A stretch of 64,000 nucleotides of DNA from Henricia sp. BOLD:AAB3569 (Eukaryota > Echinodermata > Asteroidea > Spinulosida > Echinasteridae). Below are positions 21,131 to 34,332 of the stretch, one piece after another (the stretch's first letter is position 1; each line of letters begins with the position of its first letter). Position numbers and translations under genes: made by a program. The notes under the pieces are model-generated. The model was not told the DNA's origin, did not search any database, and saw only the letters and a program-made list of their open reading frames with translations. The stretch spans positions 1,302,001-1,366,000 of the forward strand of contig JBBELK010000060.1 in assembly GCA_037783545.1 (NCBI GenBank), written 5' to 3'.

Positions 21131-22892
21131 AAAACTAAAAACCTTTGTTTGAACCAGCAATGAAAACTCCCCTGATATCATGTAACACGACACGATAGTT
21201 GGCCAAAAATGCCCAACTTTTCGACATTGGTCGAATAGTTAACTCATCCGACATATGGGCAAAACATTGCCCATCAACATTGGGCAAATAAAATACCCAA
21301 CAATTAGGCGAATTGTCCTCTACCAACATCTTGGCACATAGCATACCTCAACAGTTGGGTAATGTCACGCGTTATTTTGTTGGGCATTTTGTGGATAACC
21401 GTTATTTTTGGTGAATGGACAAAATATGTTGGAAGATTCAACGTCTACTGACATCTTAAAACATCAGTCACATTTTATACGTATAAACATATACAGGAGT
21501 GCTTATAAGTCAAACTTGCAAAAAAATAATTTATTTCTATTTTTATTGTAAACATTTAAAGAATGTTCCAGTTAAAGTTAGAACACATCATTGGTAATCT
21601 CGAAAATCCGAAATGTTCACAGATTTACACATAACTTGCACAATATAAACATGATGACGGTAGTAAACTTCCCCTGAAATGGTTTTGTGCTATAGTGCTA
21701 TAGAGCGTGATACAGATCCGTCCCTCATGCAAATCAAGAGACAAATGCCTTAATTTTTTCCTTAGTCAACAACAAATGAAAACTAAAGGTGAACCCGTTT
21801 GTTTACCTTCTACTGATGCTAACTTAATACACACATCCAGTTTATCACATGTTGAAATTGACTTTACAGTTTTATGCGAAGGTTTTTTTAATGTTACTTC
21901 CAGTTAGAGGTATAGCAAAATAAGTAAATCATGGTTACTTCGGAAAAGTGAAAACTATACTGCTCTCTCGATGTTAGATGTTTGGGACTACCCCTCTTAG
22001 TTTTACCTGTGGAGATTGTCCAAATCTTCCAAAATCTTTGGACCAGTAGGCCTATATAGTTTACACTACTTGCCCTCAAACCATGTTCTACTTTGTATAG
22101 AGAATAGTGCATGCACGGATGTGTTGATCAGTGCAACCGGTCGCCGGCTGCAAAATAATGATGCACTTTTTACAAATCCCCAAACCTACTCTATCCCTTA
22201 CGTCATTGCTATCACTGACACCATTACAAATGCGTTTTAACACAACACGTTTTAGTATTTTTTCCTTTACAATATTATTTTGATTCATCTTATGAATATA
22301 AGAACAAACACAATGATGCTCAATTATGTCTACAATACATTGATTAATTAATCAATCAAAGCTGTATCGTGATATGTATAATCATGTACACTTTATTTAA
22401 ATTCAATGCCAAATATGCGAATTTAATTCATAGCAAATGAAAAGGAATAATTAATTCAGCCTGCGTCGCAATAAAAACGTATTTTTCTGCGAGTTGGATT
22501 GTACCTTCGTAAATAATTGGCAACGTATACTGAAACCGAAAGCCTAATAATGTATCTGTAGTCCTTCAAATAAAACGTTATGCACATTCGTTTATTTGAA
22601 TGACGCAAAATAAAACCAAATGCTAGTTGAAAATGAAACCGGGATATACGTCAATCTCCAAATCGGCGCGACATTTAATTCATGTTTCACAAATTTAAAT
22701 GCGCATTTTCCGGGAAAACCTATTGTCCGTGAAAACCTATATTATAATCCCATGCCACAAAGCAATGTGCCATCAAAAAGACAAATTTTAACCTAAGAGT
22801 GGCTTTTTGATGCCGAAGTTCAAGTGTACTTAGTACATGCTTCCTCTGGTCATTACCTATAGTGAAAAATCACCCTTTTTATGACCAATTAG
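21131..22892. other. Intron 1, no gene recognised
   Basis: AT-rich. Near 21190-21370 the phrase ttggcc/gggcaaa/ttgggtaa recurs loosely, suggesting a decayed short repeat. Near 22390-22745 GAATGA-rich sequence and two ccgggaaaacctat-like ends resemble decayed ends of the IS630/Tc1 element. Confidence 0.4.
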
Positions 22893-23010
22893 GGTTTGTT
22901 TTGCCCCTAGCCGACGTAACTTGCTTCCCCGAGACTCTATGAGGACTCGAACACACGACCTGTTGCATACCACCGAGATGGCACACGACCATTCGACCAC
23001 CGAGTTACAT
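22893..23010 (-). repeat. tRNA-like sequence, minus strand
   Basis: On the minus strand A-box-like taactcggtggtcgaatgg precedes B-box gtgttcgagtcc. Acceptor pairing is not evident. A SINE head or tRNA pseudogene is likely. Confidence 0.5.
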
Positions 23011-23129
23011 ATTACGATAAAATGTTCCGACCGGTTACCTTTGTAATTTACGTCACACAACATTATTAGGCCTATATTTTAGGCTTTGTAAGAAACGCTT
23101 ATGTGTTTGCACACGCGTGAAGTTCTTTA

Positions 23130-23395
23130 CCCAAAAATCATTTTCATAATGGTAAAAACTTAAAGGTAATTACCCTCCAAACAAAATTCTTAATTATTAT
23201 ATTTGAGCTTACTTGTTATCAAGATGGTAATAGTATAGGCCTAATCATCCTGTGAAACAATTTCGTCTAAAGTGCATGCCATTCATGAGAAAAATGACGA
23301 AACTATCATGCATTGGGTTTATCATGTTTCCTGAAGTATTACTGCATCTATGGCTGACATTTCTACAAGATAGTTTTCTCGACATATGCTTTCAA
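23130..23395. repeat. Dispersed repeat (copy at 43918-44212)
   Basis: ggtaattaccctccaaacaa, gcttacttgttatca and atttcgtctaaa are shared with 43918-44212; related pieces lie near 49190-49440 and 53870-54190. It flanks the MITE that follows. It is non-coding. Confidence 0.75.
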
Positions 23396-23536
23396 TTAAA
23401 GGCACAGGCTCGTCAGCAATGCGCGTGCACCAAATTCGTGCCACGAAATACGCAGGTCCATAGCAAAAGCATGGAGCTGCGTATTTCGTGGCACGAATTT
23501 GGCGCGCGCGCATTGCTGACGAGCCTGTGCCTTTAA
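23396..23536. mobile_element. Palindromic MITE, full copy
   Basis: ttaaaggcacaggctcgtca is mirrored by tgacgagcctgtgcctttaa, each half containing aaattcgtgccacgaaatac. About 141 bp. Same family as 5556-5696 and 61330-61467. Confidence 0.9.
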
Positions 23537-23820
23537 CAGTGGAAATCATGCCGTTTTTAACAGTTTACCAAACGAGTATACCTTTAAATAATTTTGTTCT
23601 TCCGAAACACTCGTTATAGTAATTTTCAAAGTTGAAAAATGCCACCTTTTATTCATGGGGCATCAACATGAACAGTAGTATTGTCTTAATATGCAGCCAA
23701 GACTGTGCATAAAGTTATTTAGCATTTATCAGGGCCCTTTAAGGCGAGCAGCACAAACGCCACTCATGGTTGCCAGGTTTTGCATGCCTTCCTAATACTG
23801 TCCATGCATCATTCGGGTCA

Positions 23821-23976
23821 TTAGGTGATCGGAACTTATTCCGATCACCTATTAGGCCTACTATTGTACGATTTCTTTGTCTTTTTAGGTGATCGGGCCA
23901 ACAGCCCGATCACCTATTACTCTCGTACGATTTCTTTATTTTTAGGTGATCGGGCTCAACCCGATCACCTATTGAT
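23821..23976. repeat. Three tandem hairpins aggtgatcgg/ccgatcacct
   Basis: Three near-identical hairpins at about 23821-23853, 23887-23921 and 23944-23973 have loops of 4-6 bases and are separated by copies of cgtacgatttctttgtc-like spacer. The ccgatcacct half also occurs just before the terminal hairpins of the Helitron-like units at 31613, 34290 and 36918. Confidence 0.9.
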
Positions 23977-26900
23977 ATCGTACGATTTCTTTGTCTTTTT
24001 TTTGGCTTTTTCGTTTAGGACGAAAAAGCCTTTGTTTTCGTTTTGATTTTTTTATTTTTTTTTTTCCGTTTTCTTCTGATTTTTTCCCCATAGACAAAGC
24101 GCATAGGCGTTGTCGGCGCTTTTTCAGGTTGTTCCCAAACATTGATCTTAACCAAACTTGGTGACATCAAAGACATAGTATAAGAGGTGTGCACCCAAGA
24201 ATGGCTTCATTGTGACGTCATCAGTTACGTCATTATAACACTTTAAAAATGCCTAAAAAGCGGAAAATTGCCGAAATATTCCCTTGCCCAAACCACATGA
24301 CCCAGGGTTTTCATATTTGGCAAACATTTAGATCAGATCATGAGCTTCAATTTTCTTAGTGTAGGCATTTTCATCTGACCCTTCCTTCCTGGGTCAATCG
24401 AAGGTCAAAGTTCAGCCAATTCAAAAATCACATTTTTTGTATTTGTTTGTACTTATGAAGCAATATTAGCTATTCAACCATGCTTGATTTTCATAAAACT
24501 AGGTACAGGCATGGGCCCCATCACAAACGTCCACCACCATGTAAAACGTCACCATGACGTCAAGGATTACGTAATTATAATAATTTTAAAATGGCACAAA
24601 AGTGGATTTTTATCATGAAAAGTACCAAAATATGCATTTCGTAAAACGCTTCCCTGTATGAACCCACATGACCCAGGGTCTTCATATTTTGCATACATAT
24701 ATATCAGATCATGGGCTACAATGTTCTTCTTGTAGGCATTTTCATCTGACCCTTCCTTCCTGGGTCAATCGAACGTCAAAGTTCAGCCATTTCAAAATTC
24801 ACATTTGTTGTGTTTTTGTGTACTTATGAAGCAATTTTAGCTATTAAAGTACGCTTGATTTTCATAAAACTAGGTACAGGCATGGGCCTCATCACAAACT
24901 TCCACCACCATGTACAACATCACCATGACGTCAATGATTACGTAATTATAATTATTTAAAAATGGCAAAAAAGTGGATTTTCTTCATAAAAATTAGCAAA
25001 AAATGCATTTCGTAAAATGTTTCCCTCTATAAAACCACATGACCCAGGGTCTTCATAATTAGCAGACATTATAGATCGGATCCTGCGCTACAATTTGCTT
25101 TGTGTAGTCATTTTCATCCGACCCTTCCTTCCTGGGTCAATTGAGAGCCAAAGTTCAGCCAAGTCACAATTTGCGTAAAACCATGCCAGGCCATGCACTC
25201 GCATTTTGCTACCGTGAAAGTGATATAGCGCCCTCATAGTGATACACGTATAGCTAAAGAGAGAATGCGCAATACGTGTAAACATATAGTACATGTACTT
25301 ATCTGATTACGAAATTGTCCTCCTTGGCCAAACTCTTTTTAATCTTAACAAATTATGTGCTCTGATTTCTGCCTTTGATGACTAATATATGTATATTAGT
25401 ATTTCGAGTAAACATCGCAATTTCCATCCCAAATGTGAACAAAACAAACTAAAAATGAACAGTTTATAATTCGCAAAGGGAAATCAAAATTGCCTCTAAA
25501 CTGAGTTTTCAGGATAAACTTTTTAAATATTTAATTTATAACGCCATGTGACATTATTACAAATAGTACTAATTTTACAGTAACTTAATTGATGTTTTTA
25601 AAAGTGCAAAAACTGAAAATTGCCATATTTTCAAATCTAAACAAATTTTTTCTCAATCGATGAAGGCTTCTGTACTATTTACATAATATACATGTTATTT
25701 TGTTTTATATGAAATTTAGCTCAAGACTCTCTTAGTATAAATCCTGAACCTACATGTTATGATACTCCTCAAGGAGCTAATTAAGTAATCAAAAGTTTTT
25801 ACCTGCACCATGACTTGGTATCTCACAGTTCATCAAACACCTTGAAGTGGTAGATCTGTATAGCAGTACTTCCCCACCCAGGCAAACTGACACAACTCAA
25901 AAACTGTTCATCATCAGTTATAAGATTAAATGAACATACAATTTAATGTTTTCCATATTCAAACATTCGTAACAAATCAGCTGATTCACCTATGATCGTG
26001 ATTCCTGCGCCATATACTGTCATTAACAAAGGTATTTAACTGATGATCCCATAATGACGTCATCACGTGTCAGATTAAAGGTGATACAAATATTATAAAT
26101 ATAAAATATTAACAAATGCGAGCTACAACCTTGATTCCTTCCCATATACGATCACTAGCAAAGGTCGTTAACTTTTGGCTTTTCCGTTTATTTCTTCTTC
26201 TGATTTTTCCCCCATTGACATAACGCATGGGCGTTGTCGGCACTTTTTGAGGTTGTTCCCAAACTTGAGGTTGTTCTTAAACAAACCTGGTAACATCAAA
26301 GACATAGTAGAAGAAGTGTGCACCCAACAATGGCGTCATAATGACGTCATCAGGTTAAGTTTAAAGGGGATGAAATTTAATGTTTCCATATGCAAAATTT
26401 CATAAAAAATCAACCGTTTGACCTACGATCTTGATTCTTTAGGCATATACGATAATTAATAAAGGTCTTTCAGATTCCCACATGCCTTCACATTTGACCT
26501 CATTCCCTATTGGTCAAACAGACTTTGCCTCGCCATTTGAAACTGGTAAGAGGTATTTGGATGGGGTCAAAGGTGTTTGAGTTCGACTAGGGTGGGGTAT
26601 CCAAAAAATATCGCCATAACCTGTGAACTTGCTCACTTCCGGTAGAAACCGGAAGTGCATTTAAATGAACCTATTTTGTGAAAGTGGGGAAAGCTGCCGA
26701 GATGCGGGCGTTAGTGTCTAAGGTAAATAGGGTTTCCAAAAATGTAAGTTTCTACGTCATTCCATAAAAGGGCGCCCTCTAGCGGCGAAATTAAAAGTCA
26801 TAAAATGCTCTTTAAAAGCAGTGTTTGCGCAAATTAGCCCAGTAGAGGTGATTATAGAGTGCGTCGACCACCAAACATGTCTGTGTTGTTAAAACATTGA

Positions 26901-27051
26901 TTACGTCATCAATCCTTTAAAGGTAACACATTAAAGGTAAACATTTTTGAAATTAAATAACATCTAATTTTGCAAGCTAAGCATGCTTAAAAAAAGTTTT
27001 AAAAATTCGAAAAAGCCCTACGATCTGTTCATAGAACAGACGTAGTTCTAG
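23977..27051 (+). mobile_element. Helitron-like unit 0 (5' limit uncertain)
   Basis: Ends with hairpin ctacgatctgttc/gaacagacgtag followed by ttCTAG|T at 27048-27051, the form expected of a Helitron 3' end. It contains about three diverged copies of a ~370-bp repeat (24290, 24660, 25030), each with catgacccagggt and cttccttcctgggtcaat, and a second gggcgttgtcggc block near 26228. No helicase or Rep frame is present. Confidence 0.6.
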
Positions 27052-30000
27052 TTTTTTTTTTTCTTCTTTTTCCACTCAAACGTTTCCAGAGCTTTTCTTC
27101 GAAACGGTTCAAGCTATCAACTTGAAACTTGGTAGGAACATCAACCCCAATGTGAAGGTGTGCATACAAGTGTGACGTCACCGTGACGTCATCGGGTATC
27201 AAATTACAACAAAAAATGACCAAAATATGCATGTTTTAAAATGCTTCCGTCTGGAAAACCACGTGACTCATGATCTTCGTATTTGGCAGGCTTATATATC
27301 AGATCATGGCCAACAATTTTCTTCGTGTGGGCATTTTCATCTGACCCTTCCTTCTGGGGTCAATTTGAGGTCAAAGTTCAACGAAAACGAAAATCTCAAT
27401 TTTTGCACTTATTGAGCAACAATGCCCATCAAACCAAGCTGAATCTTTAACAAACTAAGTACAGGCATAGGTCCTATGGCAGACTTTCACCAGCGTGTAT
27501 AATATTATAATGGCATCAAGCGTGACGTCATCGTGACGTCATCAAGTATCAAATTACACCCCCAAAAAAACCAAAATATGCATATTTTAAAATGCTTCCG
27601 TCTTGAAAACCACGTGACCCAGGATCTTCGTATTTGGCAGGTTTATAGATGACATTCTGTGCTACAATTTTCTTTGTGTGGGCATTTTCATATGACCCTT
27701 CCTTCTTGGGTCAAATGGAGGTCAAAGTTCAACGAAACTGAGAATCTCAGTTTTTACACTTACCAGCAACAATGCCCATCAAACCAAGCTGAATCGTTAG
27801 TAAATTAGATACAGACATAGGCCCTACGGCAGACTTTCACCAGAATGTATAATATCATGATGGCATCAAGTGTGACGTAATCATGACGTCATCAGGTATC
27901 AAATTACAACAATTCAAAGGTTATTATTTCCAAAATTCATATCTCAAGAACCGTAATAGATACTTGAACAATTCTTTCACAACATGATAAGTCTAAATGA
28001 ACTGAACAAATCATACGATGTCATGACCCCTGTGTGACGCCTACTTCCGGTCCAAACCGGAAGTTGTTTGAAAATGTGCATTTTTTAAAGCGTTTTGAAT
28101 GCAAATAGATCAAAGTGGTAGTGAATTTGACCATATGTCTACGGAACGAAATGTTTCCACACATGTGGACTTTTTGACTATACAATTGGTGGCGTCATCA
28201 CATGGACGGTAGTTACGTAATGTGGTGTCGAAATACGCAAATTTGGAGCTGAATTGTTTAAAAATGCTGTATCTTGAGAACTACAGCAGATATTTGCATG
28301 ATTCTTTCGCCACATTTAAGAACTTGACGTTTATCAAATTGTTGAACAATTTGTGCACAACATTGTGACGTCATGATATCGTCACAGGTGTCAAATTACA
28401 AAAATGAAATGGTTATTATTTCAAAAATTCATATCTCAAGAATCGTAATAGATACTTGAACAATTCTTTCACAGCATGATAGGTCGCAATGAACTGAACA
28501 AATCATACAATGGCATGACCCCTGTGTGACCCAAACCTCCGGTCCAAACCGGAAGAGGTTCGAAAATGTACACTTTTTTAGCACTTTGAATGCAAATAGA
28601 GCCAAAGTGGTAGGGAATTTGACCATAGTTCTACGGAACGAAATGTTTCCTCACATGTGGACTTTATGACTACATATATACCACTGATGACGTCATCACG
28701 TGCACGGTGGTTACGTAATGTGGAGAAATTATTTGTTGGGTCCCTTGATAATTAAGCTAACTCAGTCGTTTGAGGGCGCTATGCCAAGCCTCCACTAATC
28801 TGACGATTTGCGCCCATATATAGTGCTCGACTTCTAATAATATAGAACTTGTATCTAGGCGCCTGTCTCGGGTCAGAGGTCATTTATGTATCTTTTAAAG
28901 GTGGATGTCTGGGATACACGGCCAATGATATACACGTACGTGCGCGAGTAGTGAATAAGTCAGACAGACGAGACATAATAAGCAGGGCTTGATTTACAAC
29001 CGAGAAAATTGGACTTTTGAAGATGTAAAACTGCTAGTTTCCGTGGCATCATCGCCAGGAAAGTTGAATAAACACTAGATAGCACAAGGACATTTACTTT
29101 CTGTGACTTAGCTGTTGTATCTTGGGTGTAATTATGTACGGCTAGCCTTAGTCGGCGGACCAGAGTAAATATGTCTTCTCCCCGAAAACTGTGAATGTGA
29201 CATGCTGGAAATCGTTGCTGTGTTGGAAATAAAATAAACATGGTGGACCGCAACTCAAGTTGACTGGAGCGTCAGTTTATTCTAGATGCAATTGAACCCC
29301 AACTCCCCACACGGCGATATACTACAGTAATATGATCTCAAATGACAAAATCTTCAGAACTGTAATAGATATTGTAAAGATTTTTTCACCACATATAGGC
29401 CTAGGCCTACATGTCAAAACTTGTTCTTCAGTAGATACTTTAACAATCTGTGCACACAATAGTAACGTTATGATGAGATTGACAATGATGACGTCATCAG
29501 TTGTTCAGCTCAATTGTACGAGACTGAAGCCCTCTGCACACACAGCGCACAGCCTGCACCAAAATCTTACTATTTTTCATCTCAAAAAATCATCCACTTT
29601 TACCTGTCCAAATCTAACGAGCAACAGTTCATTAGAAAGCTTAGAGTTTCAGTCATTCACTAACGTACATAAAACAGCCGTCGGAGGTATGACCGACAGC
29701 CCAGGCTTTTATGAATGAACTACTCTCGCCCCGACCAGCTTTTCCCGAAGCGTTGCGATCGCGAGTATTCGGCCCATAAAAATTGCCGCTCGGCTGGGCG
29801 CGCATGCACTTCGGGTGCTTTCCGCGGATCCGAATACTTGTGACGTACATGAAAATGGTTTCCCTGAATAGCTGAAGGGGTACTGTACTCGTCATTGCGT
29901 CCTCGTTATCGGTAGGTGGTCTACAACCGAAGTTACGAAAAGGGGAAAAGTAAACTCAATTTCTTGAGGTGAAATCTTCATTTTGAAAGGTAGGAGGTTT

Positions 30001-31655
30001 CACTGAATGAATTTTACATGTCTTAACAATTATTTGTGCGAGTTTGGAATGTTAAATGTGTTTATTTTTTTACGGAGAGCGTATTTTCTATACCCTTTCA
30101 AAAGCTCTTTTGATAGAAACGAACGCCTACATGTGCGTGTGTGTGTTGGCCTATTGAATGGGGCACTCGCCCGTGAAAGCACGGCGTGATGCATGGCGTG
30201 ACCCCGGTCGTTGGAATCTGGTTGTGTCAACCACTAAGTCTTAAAATCATGCTGTTTTGGTAATTTTATAACAAAATACACATCTCACATATATGCAGGA
30301 TATATTTCTAGGGACGTCAGAATTACAATTAGCCGATTTTTTTAGGCCTCCTGTCCGTTCAATTTTGAAAGGAAGGTATAACCCTCCCCATATTTAAAAA
30401 AATGGTACAATCGTAGTTCGTACATAGGATGCACAATGCCTTTTTTTGGGCGATACCATTATTACTAGAGGTATTTTTTTCGCATTCCTGGAGGGGCAGA
30501 TCTAAGTAATCAAAATTCAAATTGAATTGTTTTTTTGGTTGTCGAATTGATATGTTTTATTTTGTTCACTATATCAGCTGTAAATACAATTAAAACAATA
30601 AATACAAACCAAACTTTAAGTATTAAAGAGAATAGGCCTACAACTTACAAGTTTTTAAAAGTCATACTCATAACCGCCCTAATTGTTTCAGTCAGGTCAT
30701 TAAAAAAAGAAATGGAAAAAAAAAGGAGAAAGTTAACTAAATCTTAAGTGAGGGCATGGTATAATAAACTATCCTGTTGTCTCTACCCAATAAACTATCC
30801 TGTTGTCTCTACTTCCAGTATCAATATTAAAGACTATGGCCGAGCCAGAAGAAAACCAGGAAAACCCTCCACCTCGGAGTATCACACTAGCATCCGCATC
30901 CTCCACTTCTTTAAATTGACTTTTGACCTTGAAGATGAGTAATACAATACCTCAAATAATGTTACTGGCCTTTATTTATCACTTGTTCAGCAATATCATT
31001 GCCAGTAACTGTTATTTCATCTGAAGTTTGTGGAGACGTCAAATTATATTGTTTTCTTTGGAGAAAATGTGCTTGTTTCCATGGCAACCATTAATTTTAT
31101 TAAAATAAAATGCTTGTTTCCATGGCAACCATTCATTTTATTAAAATAATTTATACTTTTTCTGAAAGACCATACCACATTACCCTTATGCAGAAAGTTT
31201 TATGAGAATACTTCAATTATAGCAGAGGTTATACTGATTTATGTTACTAAAATCATTCAAATTATGTCGTTTTGGGGCCATTGTGGGGTATACGCAGTGA
31301 ATGTATGGTCCGGCTTCATCGAATTATAGATATTTTAATACATATAACAGGATATCTCAAAAAAGTACTTGTCCGATTTTCTTCATTTAAAGAGCATTGT
31401 ATTTCTGTCATCAAGACCTTTCATTTGATATATAGTTTGGGTGTTTGGGGCAAGGAATAAATTTTGGCCTGAAAACCTAGTAGTACAATTTTAGCGTTGA
31501 ATAGTCAGAGTCATGTCTTAAGAATTCCAATACTTTTTCAACATCAAACAACTCAAGTTTTCAAACAATCTCAAAACTGTGTCGTCATCATCATTTCAAT
31601 GTTTATGTCACCCGATCACCTTGCGTTTGTAAAAAACACAAACGCGAAGCTCTAG
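27052..31655 (+). mobile_element. Helitron-like unit 1, carrying a ~2 kb insert
   Basis: Begins directly after the preceding CTAG with a T-rich run and ccactcaaacgtttccagag. Ends with hairpin gcgtttgt/acaaacgc and gaagctCTAG|T (31652-31655). Its first 2.45 kb matches unit 3. Bases about 29505-31485 are absent from unit 3, after which the two units agree again (acaattttagcgttgaatag). No Rep/helicase gene is present, so it is non-autonomous. Confidence 0.75.
29505..31485 (+). other. Insert private to unit 1; CpG-rich block and small reading frame
   Basis: Unit 3 lacks this segment. It holds a CpG-rich block (about 29735-29840, with ttgcgatcgcgag and gctgggcgcgcatgc). It also holds an acceptor-like tctacttccag followed by ATG 30836 opening MAEPEENQENPPPRSITLAS (27 codons, stop 30917). 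Two direct repeats lie at 30756-30812 (actatcctgttgtctctac) and 31070-31150 (gtttccatggcaaccatt). Helitrons are known to capture host gene pieces, so this may be a captured 5' gene end. The origin is not identified. Confidence 0.4.
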
Positions 31656-34332
31656 TTTTTTTTCTTTTCTTTTTCCACTCAAACGTTTCCAGAGCTTTTC
31701 TTCAAAACGGTTCAAGCTATCAACTTGAAACTTTGTAGGAACATCAACCCCAATGTGAAGATGTGCATACAAGGGTGACGTCATTGTGACGTCATTAGGT
31801 ATCAAATTACAACCCAAAAATGACCAAAATATGCATGTTTTAAAATGCTTCCGTCTGGCAAACCACGTGACCCATGATTTTCGTATTTGACAGGCTTATA
31901 GATAAGATCATGGCCTACGATTTTCTTCGTGTGGGCATTTTCATCTGACCCTTCCTTCTGGGGTCAATCTGAGGTCAAAGTTCAACGAAAACGAAAATCG
32001 CAATTTTTGCACTTATTGAGCAACAATGCCCATCAAACCAAGCTGAATCTTTAAGTAACTAAGTACAGGCATAGGTCCTATGGCAGACTTTCACCAGCGT
32101 GTATAATATTATGATGGCATCAAGCGTGACGTCATCGTGACGTCATCAAGTATCAAATTACACCCCCCAAAAAAACAAAATATGCATATTTTAAAATGCT
32201 TCCGTCTTGAAAACCACGTGACCCAGGATCTTCGTATTTGGCAGGTTTACAGATGACATTCTGTGCTACAACTTTCTTTGTGTGGGCATTTTCATCTGAC
32301 CCTTCCTTCTGGGGTCAATTGGAGGTCAAAGTTCAACGAAACTGAGAATCTCAGTTTTTACACTTACCAGCAACAATGCCTATCAAACCAAGCTGAATCG
32401 TTAGTAAATTAGATACAGACATAGGCCCTACGGCAGACTTTCACCAGAATGTATAGTATCACGATGGCATCAAGTGTGACGTAATCATGACGTCATCAGG
32501 TGTCAAATTACAAAAATTCAAAGGTTATTATTTCCAAAATTCATATCTCAAGAACCGTAATAGATACTTGAACAATTCTTTCACAACATGATAAGTCTAA
32601 ATGAACTGAACAAATCATACGATGTCATGACCCCTGTGTGACGCCTACTTCCGGTCCAAACCGGAAGTTGTTCGAAAATGTGCATTTTGTAAGCGTTTTG
32701 AATGCAAATAGATTCAAAGTGGTAGTGAATTTGACCATATTTCTACGGAACGAAATGTTTCCACACATGTAGACTTTTTGACTATACCATTTGTGACGTC
32801 ATCACATGGACGGTGGTTACGTAATGTGGCGTCAAAATACGCAAATTTGGAGCTGAATTGTTTTAAAATGCTGTATCTTGAGAACTACAGCAGATATTTG
32901 CATGATTCTTTCGCCACATTTAAGAACTTGATGTTTATCAAATTGTTGAACAATTTGTGCACAACATTGTGACGTCATGATATCGTCACAGGTGTCAAAT
33001 TACACAAATTCAAAGGTTATTATTTTTAAAATTCATATCTCAAGAACCGTAATAGATACTTGAACAATTCTTTCACAACATGATAAGTCTAAATGAACTG
33101 AACAAATCATACGATGTCATGACCCCTGTGTGACGCCTACTTCCGGTCCAAACCGGAAGAGGTTCGAAAATGTACACTTGTTTAGCACTTTGAATGCAAA
33201 TAGAGCCAAAGTGGTAGGGAATTTGACCATAGTTCTACGGAACGAAATGTTTCTACACATGTGGACCTTTTGACTATACCATTGGTGACGTCATTACATG
33301 GACGGTGGTTACGTAATGTACGTCAAATTACGCAAATTTGGAGCTGAGATGTTTTAAAATGCTGTATCTTGAAAACTACAACAGATATTGGTATGATTCC
33401 TTCGCCACATTTAAGAACTTGATGTTCAACATATTGTTCAACAATTTGTGCACAAGATTGTGACGTCATGATATCGTCACAGGTGTCAAATTACACAAAT
33501 TCAAAGGTTATTATTTTTAAAATTCATATCTCAAGAACCGTAATAGATACTTGAACAATTCTTTCACAACATGATAAGTCTAAATGAACTGAACAAATCA
33601 TACGATGTCATGACCCCTGTGTGACGCCTACTTCCGGTCCAAACCGGAAGAGGTTCGAAAATGTACACTTGTTTAGCACTTTGAATGCAAATAGAGCCAA
33701 AGTGGTAGGGAATTTGACCATAGTTCTACGGAACGAAATGTTTCTACACATGTGGACCTTTTGACTATACCATTGGTGACGTCATTACATGGACGGTGGT
33801 TACGTAATGTACGTCAAATTACGCAAATTTGGAGCTGAGATGTTTTAAAATGCTGTATCTTGAAAACTACAACAGATATTGGTATGATTCCTTCGCCACA
33901 TTTAAGAACTTGATGTTCAACATATTGTTCAACAATTTGTGCACAAAATTGTGACGTCATGATGTCGTCACAGGTGTCACATTACAAGATTTCAAAGGTT
34001 ATTATTTCAACAATTCATATCTCAAAACGGTGCAAGCTATCAACCCCCAGCTATGGCGGATATGCAGGGAGGAGATATTAGTTACCGGATTAGTGTATAC
34101 AGCAGCCGATTTCACGGAACTTTACGCAATTGCGCAAGTCCACTTACGCCATAAGCTATTGCGCAAGTAATGGCGTAAGTGGACTTGCGCAATTGCGTAA
34201 AGTTTCGTGAAATCGGCTGCTGAACTTCCATTTTTGCCATTCCATAGGTGATAACAACGTCTGAAATTCATCACAAAATGTTCATTTAGCCCGATCACCT
34301 GGCGTTTGTAACAACAAACGTCATACCTCTAG
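31656..34332 (+). mobile_element. Helitron-like unit 2, with internal 491-bp tandem copy
   Basis: Opens with the same T-rich/ccactcaaacg start and ends with hairpin gcgtttgt/acaaacg plus catacctCTAG|T (34329-34332). It contains a near-exact direct repeat of 491 bp (marker t(a/g)tcgtcaca at 32981, 33472, 33963) and a MITE (34101-34222) inserted near its 3' end. It lacks the 3' third seen in units 1 and 3. Confidence 0.75.
34101..34222. mobile_element. MITE, CAGCCGATTTCAC family
   Basis: agcagccgatttcacggaac to its inverse, with inner caattgcgcaagtccactta/taagtggacttgcgcaattg, a near-perfect palindrome of about 122 bp. It is inserted in unit 2. Confidence 0.9.
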
